Below, one piece after another: positions 1 through 6,402 of a stretch of 12,563 nt of DNA. The position numbers and the translations under genes are program-made. The notes beneath the pieces were generated by a model. The model saw nothing but the letters and a program-made list of their open reading frames with translations, did not search any database and was not told where the DNA came from. Location: assembly GCA_030690025.1 (NCBI GenBank), contig JAUYDJ010000045.1, positions 1 to 12,563 on the forward strand. The letters are read 5' to 3'. Source of the DNA: Chloroflexota bacterium. Its GTDB lineage: Bacteria > Chloroflexota > Dehalococcoidia > Dehalococcoidales > JAUYDJ01. Each line of letters begins with the position of its first letter. The stretch's first letter is position 1.

Positions 1-980
1 CGGAAGGCGGTCTTACACTCAACCTGCTGCCCGCCGGCCAGTTTGACAGCGCAGGCAGTATCCAGAACCGGCGCAATGGGCAGCGGTGCACCGGGCTGGT
101 ATACATTAGTATTGCCATCTGAGCCTGCCACGACGTAATGAGCCGGGTTACCGCCAGCCGTCAGGTCACTGGCTTTGAGCAAATTGCCGGTATCGCTCCT
201 GACCAGGAAGGGCCCGGTCGTCCAATCGCGGGCAAAGGCGGCGTCGTAGAGCTTATCCTCGAGCATCACCTGGAGCATGCTCATGAACAAGGCGGTATCG
301 GTGTCCGGGTTGACCTGCAGCCAGAGGTCAGCCTTGGCCGCCAGGTCGGTCTTTCTGGTGTCGATGACAACAAGCTTGGCGCCATGTTTCATGCCGCGCT
401 CGATAAAGGGCATCATAGAGAGGCGCGTCACCGGCACGTTGTTGCCCAGTATAAGGATGCTGCCGGCCCGCTCGAACTCTGCCCGGCCGTGAGTGCCCAT
501 AACGCCGGGCTTGCCGTAGGTGTACGCCGAGCAGTTATCCCGGTGCCACTGGCAGATATGGGTAGTCGATATGTTGTTGGGCGTGCCGAAGGCCTGGGCG
601 AACCGCTTCAGCCAGGGCCATATCTCGCTCAGCGCCGAGCCGCCGGGGCCAGCCCGTGAGGTGGCCACGGCTTCCGCGCCGTATTGGGCTTTTATTTCAT
701 TCAGTTTGGTGGTAATGGTATCCAGGGCCTCGTCCCAGCTGATGCGCTGCCAGCCCGGGTCGGGGGAGCCTTTGGGCGTGGTGCGGCGCATGGGGTACTG
801 CAGGCGCTGGCTGTTGTAGACCAGCTCCGGTCCGGCCTTTCCCTTGGGGCATATAGGAGAATACAGGGGGTGTGCCTTATCCGGTTTTACATCGACGAAG
901 ACGCCATCCCTGACGTACGAAACGATGCGGCAATAGCACGAACACTGCGAGCAGTAACCTCTTATCTCCTGGGTAGTCAT
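1..980 (-). CDS. Molybdopterin (Mo/W-bisMGD) oxidoreductase, N-terminal part, cut by window edge
   Basis: About 326 residues are visible without a stop; the gene continues beyond base 1. The ATG at 978-980 has a good ribosome site (GAAGGGGG) 7 bases upstream. Residues 10-44 hold a 4Fe-4S motif, C10-x2-C13-x3-C17-x26-C44, followed by PKG, which is the N-terminal signature of the DMSO-reductase/formate-dehydrogenase superfamily. Residues 77-86 (WQRISWDEAL) and the VIDTRKTDLAAKADLWL-type stretch near residue 230 are typical of the family. The likely metal ligand is C143 (bases 552-554, in HICQWHRD). Its position matches the ligand Cys of acetylene hydratase-like and formate-dehydrogenase-like members. 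There is no twin-arginine signal or membrane segment, so it is probably cytoplasmic. It lies 13 bp after the corrinoid-protein gene, suggesting a joint one-carbon or demethylation/redox role. The substrate cannot be read from this part. Family assignment is firm; the reaction is unknown. Confidence 0.9.
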   Translation of the reverse strand, partial: MTTQEIRGYCSQCSCYCRIVSYVRDGVFVDVKPDKAHPLYSPICPKGKAGPELVYNSQRLQYPMRRTTPKGSPDPGWQRISWDEALDTITTKLNEIKAQYGAEAVATSRAGPGGSALSEIWPWLKRFAQAFGTPNNISTTHICQWHRDNCSAYTYGKPGVMGTHGRAEFERAGSILILGNNVPVTRLSMMPFIERGMKHGAKLVVIDTRKTDLAAKADLWLQVNPDTDTALFMSMLQVMLEDKLYDAAFARDWTTGPFLVRSDTGNLLKASDLTAGGNPAHYVVAGSDGNTNVYQPGAPLPIAPVLDTACAVKLAGGQQVECKTAF

Positions 981-993
981 GTTTTTACCCCCT

Positions 994-1632
994 TCAGTTG
1001 GTTTGCACTAATTCCTTAGCCCGTTTGGCAGCGTCGGTGCAGTCAGGCGAATAGGCGTCAGCGCCAATCTGCTCGGCGTAGTCCCGGGTCACGGCGGCAC
1101 CGCCAACGATTATCTTGACCTGGCTGCGTAAATCATTCCTTTTTAAATCCTCAATGACTTCTTTCATCCGGACGACAGTTGTCGTCAGCAATGCGGACAG
1201 GCCGATGATATTGGGACGAGTTTCACTGACCGCTCTGATAATGCTGGCCGCCGGCACGTTGACACCCAGGTCGGTAACCTCGAAGCCGGCGCACTCCAGC
1301 ATCAGTTTAACCAGGTTCTTGCCGATATCATGGACGTCTCCCTCCACCGTGGCTAGAACAACCCGCCCGGTAGGCTTGACGCAGTTTGACACCAGGACTG
1401 GCTTAAGTACATCCTCGGCGGCTTTCATTGCCCGGGCGGCCACCAGCACCTCCGGTATGAAAAACGTCTTCGATTCCATTCTGCGGCCGACCTCGCTCAA
1501 CCCGGCAATTAACCCCTCGTTCAGGATTTCGTCCGCTGACAGCCCGGCGTCTAACGCCTGCCGGGTCAACTGCACCGTTCCCGCCGCATCCCCGTTGATA
1601 ACGGAGGCGCTTATCTGTTCCAGCACCTTCAT
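994..1632 (-). CDS. Methyltransferase cognate corrinoid protein (cobalamin-binding)
   Basis: This is a 212-residue protein of the MtaC/MtbC/MetH-like corrinoid shuttle family. It carries the methyl group on cobalamin between a substrate methyltransferase and an acceptor methyltransferase. Residues 1-85 form the helical cap domain (ILNEGLIAGLSEVGRRM, then FFIPEVLVAARAM). Residues 88-210 form the Rossmann-like B12 domain. The cobalt-ligand motif is D99-x-H101-x2-G104 (EGDVHDIGKN), followed by S146 with LLTTT and the GG of IIVGGAAVT (residues 174-182). These are the usual B12-contacting positions, and the length is normal for the family. The ATG overlaps the stop of the preceding gene as ATGA, with GAGGAGA 5 bases upstream, so translation is probably coupled to the URO-D-family gene. 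The methyl donor is not evident. An activase (RamA-like) is not in the window. Confidence 0.95.
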   Translation of the reverse strand: MKVLEQISASVINGDAAGTVQLTRQALDAGLSADEILNEGLIAGLSEVGRRMESKTFFIPEVLVAARAMKAAEDVLKPVLVSNCVKPTGRVVLATVEGDVHDIGKNLVKLMLECAGFEVTDLGVNVPAASIIRAVSETRPNIIGLSALLTTTVVRMKEVIEDLKRNDLRSQVKIIVGGAAVTRDYAEQIGADAYSPDCTDAAKRAKELVQTN

Positions 1633-2756
1633 TTCTTCTCCTCAATAAGTCTCTGCATGAATTCCAGGGCGGCTTTTTCACTGGCCGAGATGGCCATGAT
1701 ACAAAGACCTTCCGGGCGCAGGCCGTCCAGGAGCGTTTCGAGTTCCGTCAATTTGAATTCCTTGAAGATAATCAGCGGTTTCCCCATTCGCTGTATTTTA
1801 ACCAGGGTGGGTATCATCTCGGCAACGCTTGGTCCGTTCGGGTCGAGGTGGACCTGCATGGCACCTAACTCCGGGATGGACAGTATCGCCTCAAAGGTGT
1901 GTGCTGCCCCCGTGTGAGCGTGCATTATAGAGTAAGGGGACGAAGCGAAGGTTCTCCGGTTTACCGGCGTCAGGAATTCGTCATACCGTTTGGGTGAGAA
2001 AAAGATGGCGCAATCATCCTGGGTTACCGTAGTGACGCCTGGCGCCCACAATTGAAAACGTGATTCACAGTGCCCGCCGCGGAATTCAATCTCAAGCGGC
2101 TTAAATTTCTCGTGTACCCCGAGCCACACATCGGTGCACAGCCCCACCAGTGATTTAATCTTGGCCGGGTTGTCTATCATGTCCAGGCACATCTGCTCCG
2201 TGCCCAGTATGGCGGCCAGCATATCCGCCGGGCCCAGTACGTCCGGTGGACAGGTGGGGTAAGTCTTACCGAATTTTCTGTTGAGCACCCCGGTTATTTC
2301 TATTGCTTTGGCCAGCCAGGGATTCTCGCCTAAAGTGGTCAGGTCAGTGGGCGCCTGTCCAGGGGGTAGCGGCTTGGTCCAGAGTGAGTCAGATGATACT
2401 TCCACCTCGCAGCCCATAATAGCCGGCGACCAGGGTATCGAGGCGGCACGGGCGGAGCGATGGCGTATTGAGCCATCCGGTCTGGATTCGGCCCAGGGTA
2501 GCCTCTGGCAATTGGCTACCCGGAGAAGGTCTCCCTCAAAAAGTCCGCCTTCCTTGATGCCGTCTTCATAGAAAGTCACAAACAGCTCCGGGTCGAGCAT
2601 GTCCGGTGTCAGGGGGCCCTTCTTCAAGCCGAGCTTCGTGCCCAGGCCGTGCTCCCACTGGAAAGGGAAGCCGAGCAGCGGCCGGTCGGTTGGGGGCCTT
2701 TTCCAGAAGTCGCGGTGGCGTTTAATAACCCGGTCTACATTTTTCTGGTCAATCAT
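1629..2756 (-). CDS. Uroporphyrinogen decarboxylase (URO-D)-family protein, probable corrinoid methyltransferase
   Basis: This is a 375-residue TIM-barrel protein of the URO-D/MtaA/MtbA superfamily. Family marks are the TQDDCAIFFSPKRYDEF stretch (residues 245-261), GGHCESRFQLW (227-237) and the HAHTGAAH turn (279-286). True HemE is unlikely: the N-terminal substrate arginine motif is absent and the gene sits directly before a corrinoid-protein gene. Methylcobamide:CoM methyltransferases use a His-x-Cys...Cys zinc site. Here the corresponding place reads H279-x-H281, with C352 near the C-terminus, so a variant metal site is possible. The ATG at 2754-2756 lies inside the end of recO (8-bp overlap) with a GAAGAGAGG ribosome site. 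The likely job is to move a methyl group to or from the corrinoid protein encoded next. The methyl donor or acceptor is not known, and the metal ligands are inferred by eye. Confidence 0.85.
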   Translation of the reverse strand: MIDQKNVDRVIKRHRDFWKRPPTDRPLLGFPFQWEHGLGTKLGLKKGPLTPDMLDPELFVTFYEDGIKEGGLFEGDLLRVANCQRLPWAESRPDGSIRHRSARAASIPWSPAIMGCEVEVSSDSLWTKPLPPGQAPTDLTTLGENPWLAKAIEITGVLNRKFGKTYPTCPPDVLGPADMLAAILGTEQMCLDMIDNPAKIKSLVGLCTDVWLGVHEKFKPLEIEFRGGHCESRFQLWAPGVTTVTQDDCAIFFSPKRYDEFLTPVNRRTFASSPYSIMHAHTGAAHTFEAILSIPELGAMQVHLDPNGPSVAEMIPTLVKIQRMGKPLIIFKEFKLTELETLLDGLRPEGLCIMAISASEKAALEFMQRLIEEKK

Positions 2757-3516
2757 GATTGCCTCTCTTCAAACTATCCAGCCAGGCGGTCGATTTTATC
2801 TCCCGCTCCAGCAGGTATTTCAGGTAGCGTCTCAGCACTGTCTCCAACTGCTGCGAGAGTTCGGCGTCTAATTTTAGCTTATTGGCCGTACTAAAGTCAC
2901 TATTCTGTATAAACCGCAGCACCTTGAGCGTATTGACGGAGAGCGGATAGCTGAAAGGCTGGCGCTGGCTGCAGCCGGGGCACAGCATCCCACCAACGAC
3001 CGGGCAGAAGGAGTTGACGACCGGCTCCAGGGGCGAGTGGCAGGCGACGCACTGCTGTAACTGAGGCCGGTAGCCGACAGCATCAAGCAGGTGCAGCTCG
3101 AAGTAGCGCAATGCCAGCTCTTTACTGACGCTCTGGCAGAGATAACCGAGGGTATCCAGGAGCAGTTGAAAGAGGGGGTAGTTTTCCAGATGGTCGACGG
3201 TGAACTGGCTGACCAGCTCGGTGAGATAAAGAGCGTGCGCGGAGAGGTCAAGGTCGCTTTTTAGCGGGAGAAAGCTATTGATGGTCTGGCTGCCGGTGAT
3301 GGTATCCAGGTTGCGACCGCGGGCCAGGGAGACCAGGCTGTGGGTCAGCAGCTCCAGGTGTCCGGCCAGCTTGCTGCGGGGGCGGCGCACCCCTTTAGCC
3401 ACCCCCTGGATTTTGCCCATGTGCGGGGTGTAGAGGGTGAGAATTCTATCCGCCTCGCCCAGCTTGGTCTTCTTGATGATAATGGCTTCGGTCTGGTACG
3501 TCCGTAGCTTAGACAC
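2749..3516 (-). CDS. recO: DNA repair protein RecO
   Basis: This 255-residue protein has normal length for RecO, which loads RecA onto SSB-coated single-stranded DNA together with RecR. The N-terminal OB fold covers roughly residues 1-80 (TEAIIIKKTKLGEADRIL, HMGKIQGVAKGVRRPRSK), the most conserved RecO stretch. A helical domain follows. A zinc finger is formed by C156-x2-C159 and C179-x2-C182, with C171 between them. The start is GTG at 3514-3516, preceded by a modest GAAAG ribosome site; no better in-frame start is present. It follows recR by 68 bp, and the two proteins normally work as a complex. Its last codons (AAT CAT GAT TGA) contain the start of the URO-D-family gene, so expression of the methyltransferase is tied to that of recO. 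Confidence 0.96.
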   Translation of the reverse strand: MSKLRTYQTEAIIIKKTKLGEADRILTLYTPHMGKIQGVAKGVRRPRSKLAGHLELLTHSLVSLARGRNLDTITGSQTINSFLPLKSDLDLSAHALYLTELVSQFTVDHLENYPLFQLLLDTLGYLCQSVSKELALRYFELHLLDAVGYRPQLQQCVACHSPLEPVVNSFCPVVGGMLCPGCSQRQPFSYPLSVNTLKVLRFIQNSDFSTANKLKLDAELSQQLETVLRRYLKYLLEREIKSTAWLDSLKRGNHD

Positions 3517-3584
3517 TGTATTTACACTTTCAATTCTTACAGGCTTGAAGAGAAGAGGCAGGGGGAAGGTTCACAATAGAGACG

Positions 3585-4196
3585 TTAAAACTCCTGCCTG
3601 CCCTCCAGGGCGCGGGTCAGGGTAACATCGTCGGCGTATTCCAGCTCGGTGCCAAAGGGCAGCCCGCAGGCCAGGCGGGTCACCCGGATGCCCAGCGGCA
3701 AAATCAGGCGGTGCAGGTAGAGGGCGGTCTGTTCCCCCTCCAGGTTGGTGTTGGTGGCCAGGATAACTTCCTGTATCGGGCTGCCCTCAAGCCGCTTGAG
3801 CAGTTCTTTGACCCGGATATCGTCCGCGCCGACTCCCTCGGTGGGCGAGATAGCGCCGTGGAGCACATGATAGAGGCCGTGGTAGACGCCAGTATGCGCT
3901 ATGGCCAGGATATCCTGGGGCTGTTCCACGATGCAGAGCTTGGTGCGGTCGCGCTGGTCGTTGCGGCAGATGGCACAGGGGTCGGTGTCAGTCACATTGA
4001 AGCAAACGGAGCAGAGTTTGGTCTGCTGTTTAAGCGACAGTATGGCGTCGGCTAGCTGCCGGGCCTCCTCCAGCGGAGCGCGCAGCAGGTGGTAGGCCAG
4101 GCGCTGGGCGCTCTTGGGGCCAATGCCGGGCAGCTTGTTAAGCTCCTGGATAAGGCGGGATACGGCTTCAGTGGTGAATATCGGGCCCTGGTTCAA
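3585..4196 (-). CDS. recR: Recombination protein RecR
   Basis: This is a 203-residue protein (E. coli RecR is 201) that forms a DNA-encircling ring and acts with RecO in RecFOR gap repair. Domains in order are a helix-hairpin-helix ([17 protein letters not shown], residues 22-38), a zinc finger C62-x2-C65...C74-x2-C77, and a Toprim domain starting at [15 protein letters not shown] (89-103) with acidic residue E91. The C-terminal [25 protein letters not shown] segment is characteristic. The start codon is TTG (4194-4196). It is supported by a strong AGAAGGAG seven to eight bases upstream and by the family alignment, with no ATG nearby. It sits 79 bp after ybaB; the gap holds a small hairpin but no terminator. 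Confidence 0.97.
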   Translation of the reverse strand: MNQGPIFTTEAVSRLIQELNKLPGIGPKSAQRLAYHLLRAPLEEARQLADAILSLKQQTKLCSVCFNVTDTDPCAICRNDQRDRTKLCIVEQPQDILAIAHTGVYHGLYHVLHGAISPTEGVGADDIRVKELLKRLEGSPIQEVILATNTNLEGEQTALYLHRLILPLGIRVTRLACGLPFGTELEYADDVTLTRALEGRQEF

Positions 4197-4275
4197 CGGT
4201 GAACTCCTTCTAACCCCATCCCGGGTAAGAGTTTTGCGAAGGGAGCGAAGCCCCCTGCGCGCTTCCCCTTCATAA

Positions 4276-4581
4276 TCACATCAGTCCGGGGATTTTGAAA
4301 CCGCCGGTCAGTTTGCTCATCTGCTTTTCGGCGAGCTTCTGAGACTTGTTAATGGCCTCATTGACGGCTTTCAGGACAAGCTCTTCGAGCTGTTCCGGTT
4401 TATTCGGGTCAATAGCCTTGGGCGCTATTTTTACCGATAGTATCTTTTGCTTGCCGCTAATGGTGACCTTGACAGCCTCATGGCCGGAGTCGGCTTCCAC
4501 AACCATATTCTCCAGCTCTTTCTGGGCTTTCTCCAGCTTGGCTTTAAGCTCCCGGGCCTGGTTTAACATTGACAGGTTCAT
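4276..4581 (-). CDS. ybaB: YbaB/EbfC-family nucleoid-associated protein
   Basis: This 101-residue protein matches the YbaB/EbfC family, small DNA-binding dimers of unclear exact role that are nearly always encoded between dnaX and recR. It has an N-terminal coiled helix (residues 1-30, [19 protein letters not shown]), a central beta stretch ([18 protein letters not shown], residues 37-54) and a C-terminal helix ending in [12 protein letters not shown]. Many family members have the same Gly/Leu/Met-rich end. The start ATG overlaps the dnaX stop as ATGA, with GGAGGAG five bases upstream, so the two genes are translationally coupled. Family assignment comes from both sequence and conserved gene order. 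Confidence 0.95.
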   Translation of the reverse strand: MNLSMLNQARELKAKLEKAQKELENMVVEADSGHEAVKVTISGKQKILSVKIAPKAIDPNKPEQLEELVLKAVNEAINKSQKLAEKQMSKLTGGFKIPGLM

Positions 4582-6251
4582 TTCTCCTCCGTTTTCGTAA
4601 TCTGCGCGCCCATCTTCAGCGCCGCCTTGACCAGGTGATTGTTTTCCGGCTCATGGACACAGCGCACATGGCAGGGGCGTCCCAGGAAGTGGCCGATAAT
4701 TTTTTCGACGGTCTGCTGGTTTTCCAGCTTTTCTATCTGCTCTTTGTGGATGGGGTACTTAAAGGCCAGGACTACAGCATCACCTTCAACCTTCGCCACC
4801 CTGACGCCGGCGCTCCTCAGGATGGCCATGGCCGGTGTCTTCCGGGTATTTTCCGGGGCCTGCTCGATAATCTGCCGCCAGTTGAGCCGGGCTTGCTCGG
4901 TTTCACTGCTGAGCGGAGGAGCGGCGGCAGCAGCGCCCGCTTTTAGCGGTGGCGTTTCCCGGGGTGGCTCAGGTTTGGCTACGGTTGGTTCAGGCCTAGC
5001 CGCCGGTGGTTTAGGCTGGACCGGAACCGCAACCTGGGGAGGCGTCACTCTGGCCGGTTTAACCGGCTCTGCTGCGGTGGGTTGGGGTTGGGTCACCGTC
5101 GGGGAAGGCGCCGCCACTCTGGCGGGCTTTACCGGCTCCGGCTCATCTGGTCTGGGACGGGTTTCTTTTTTTTCTTCGGTCAGGATGCAATCAACCAGCG
5201 CCAGCTCCAGGGGCAGCGTGGAGTAGTTATCAAAGCTAAGGTCAATCTGCCCGAATATTTTGACTGCCTTCAGTATCTGGGGCAGGGGGGCTTTAGCGGC
5301 CAGGGCCTTTAATTCGACTATCTCTTCGGCGGTGAAGTCAACCGTGTCGCTGGCGCCGGTCTTGACCAGCAGCAGGCCGCGCAGATATTCCACCATTTCA
5401 CGGGTGAATTGCCTCAGGTCCAGGCCATCACTGTTGACGCTACTAATGGTAGTTATGCCGGCGGTAATATCGTTATTGACCAGGTGCTTGACCAGCTCTT
5501 TGGCCCGCCAGTCCCCGGTGATACCCAGCATGGTCTGCGTCTGCTGGAGAGTGACCTCAGCACCGTAGTAGGTGGTCAGTTGTTCGAGCAGGTTTTCGGC
5601 ATCGCGCAGGCTGCCGGCGGCGCTCCGGGCAACGAGCCGCAGCGCTTCAGGCTGAATCTGAATGCCCTCGGCCTTGGCGATGCCGGCCAGCTTAGCGACT
5701 ACGTCAGTCTGGGTAAGGCGGCGGAAATCAAAACGCTGGCAGCGCGACTGTACGGTGGGCAGTACTTTGTGGGCTTCGGTAGTGGCCAGGATGAAAATAA
5801 CGTAGGGTGGCGGCTCCTCCAGGGTCTTGAGCAGGGCGTTGGAGGCACTGGTACTCAGCATATGGACTTCGTCAATGATGTAGACCTTGTAGCGTGACTG
5901 GTTGGGCGCGTAGTTGACCCTCTCCCGCAGGTTGCGGATGTCATCAACGCCGGTGTTGCTGGCGGCGTCAATCTCAATAACATCCGGGGCCCGGCTTTCA
6001 TTAACCGCCTGGCAGAGAAGGCAGGTATTGCATGGTTCCCCCTTGCCGCTGGTGAGGCAGTTTACCGCCTTGGCCAGTATACGGCCGGTGCTGGTCTTGC
6101 CGGTGCCGCGCGGACCGCAAAAGAGATAGGCATGGGAGACACGACCGCTCTTAAGGGCGTTGAGGAGCGTCTGAGTGACCTGTTCCTGTCCAACCACCTC
6201 GGCCAGAGTCTGGGGACGCCATTTACGATAGAAGACTTGAGAAGCTGCCAT
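4578..6251 (-). CDS. dnaX: DNA polymerase III gamma/tau subunit
   Basis: This is the 557-residue clamp-loader ATPase that opens and loads the beta clamp and links it to the replicative polymerase. Residues 1-180 form the AAA+ core: Walker A GPRGTGKTS (46-54), zinc module C65/C74/C77/C80, Walker B IIDEVHM (125-131) and the SRC arginine-finger motif (169-171). Domains II-III run to about residue 360. Residues 363-450 are a Pro/Ala-rich linker in which EPVKPARV occurs twice. The C-terminal domain (about 455-540, from LNWRQII) would contact the polymerase in the tau form. Codons 360-362 contain a run of eight A; slippage there gives a short product (see the separate entry). The ATG at 6249-6251 lies only 12 bases from a TATAAT box and has no ribosome site, implying a leaderless or nearly leaderless message. 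Confidence 0.97.
   Translation of the reverse strand: MAASQVFYRKWRPQTLAEVVGQEQVTQTLLNALKSGRVSHAYLFCGPRGTGKTSTGRILAKAVNCLTSGKGEPCNTCLLCQAVNESRAPDVIEIDAASNTGVDDIRNLRERVNYAPNQSRYKVYIIDEVHMLSTSASNALLKTLEEPPPYVIFILATTEAHKVLPTVQSRCQRFDFRRLTQTDVVAKLAGIAKAEGIQIQPEALRLVARSAAGSLRDAENLLEQLTTYYGAEVTLQQTQTMLGITGDWRAKELVKHLVNNDITAGITTISSVNSDGLDLRQFTREMVEYLRGLLLVKTGASDTVDFTAEEIVELKALAAKAPLPQILKAVKIFGQIDLSFDNYSTLPLELALVDCILTEEKKETRPRPDEPEPVKPARVAAPSPTVTQPQPTAAEPVKPARVTPPQVAVPVQPKPPAARPEPTVAKPEPPRETPPLKAGAAAAAPPLSSETEQARLNWRQIIEQAPENTRKTPAMAILRSAGVRVAKVEGDAVVLAFKYPIHKEQIEKLENQQTVEKIIGHFLGRPCHVRCVHEPENNHLVKAALKMGAQITKTEEK
5143..5180 (-). promoter_or_regulatory. Probable dnaX slippage site (A8 run) making a gamma-like short product
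   Basis: On the coding strand codons 359-362 read GAA GAA AAA AAA followed by G, so the message contains A-AAA-AAA-G (the run is at 5166-5173). A -1 ribosomal shift, or RNA polymerase adding one A, leads after K362 to seven codons (RNPSQTR) and then TGA at 5143-5145, giving a protein of about 369 residues. Loss of one A also ends at an early TAA. The site lies exactly between the clamp-loader domains and the linker, as in E. coli (A-AAA-AAG) and Thermus (A9, transcriptional slippage). I see no clear upstream SD-like stimulator and no hairpin 5-9 bases downstream, so transcriptional slippage is the more likely mode. Confidence 0.6.
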
Positions 6252-6263
6252 ATTTATGCCATT

Positions 6264-6292
6264 ATTATACTCTATCTGTTGCGGTTTCCCAA
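6264..6292 (-). promoter_or_regulatory. Promoter of the dnaX-led operon
   Basis: Read on the minus strand, a perfect TATAAT box lies at 6269-6264, with TTGGGA at 6292-6287 as the -35 element (4 of 6 matches) and a 17-base spacer. The start codon is 12 bases past the -10 box, so the transcript would begin about 5 bases before ATG. It is the only strong promoter found for the whole 1-6251 block. Confidence 0.7.
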
Positions 6293-6344
6293 AGTGGTTC
6301 CAGAGAGGTCACAGGTAGCTAAAATATTTTTTAGTCAGGGAATG

Positions 6345-6373
6345 TTGAAAAAGTGGACAAGGCGTCATAAAAT
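6345..6373 (+). promoter_or_regulatory. Promoter of the 691-residue repeat protein gene
   Basis: TTGAAA at 6345-6350 and TAAAAT at 6368-6373 are separated by 17 bases; each box matches the sigma-70-type consensus at five of six positions. It is divergent from the dnaX promoter; the two share a 151-bp intergenic region. The expected start near 6380 leaves a leader of about 23 bases containing the ribosome site GGAG (6395-6398). Confidence 0.65.
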
Positions 6374-6402
6374 AGGGGAAAGGCTGAAAAGGACGGAGTG
6401 AA

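Noticed and set aside
138..659. Plus-strand open frame of 173 codons
   Set aside because: It is antisense to the molybdopterin oxidoreductase, whose 4Fe-4S and family motifs are clear in the minus frame.
1629..2756. HemE (true uroporphyrinogen decarboxylase)
   Set aside because: The N-terminal substrate arginine motif is absent, and the gene is coupled to a corrinoid protein rather than to haem genes.
4241..4255. Hairpin between ybaB and recR as a terminator
   Set aside because: The stem is only six pairs with one G-U and no T run follows; recR has its own good ribosome site and no separate promoter was seen.
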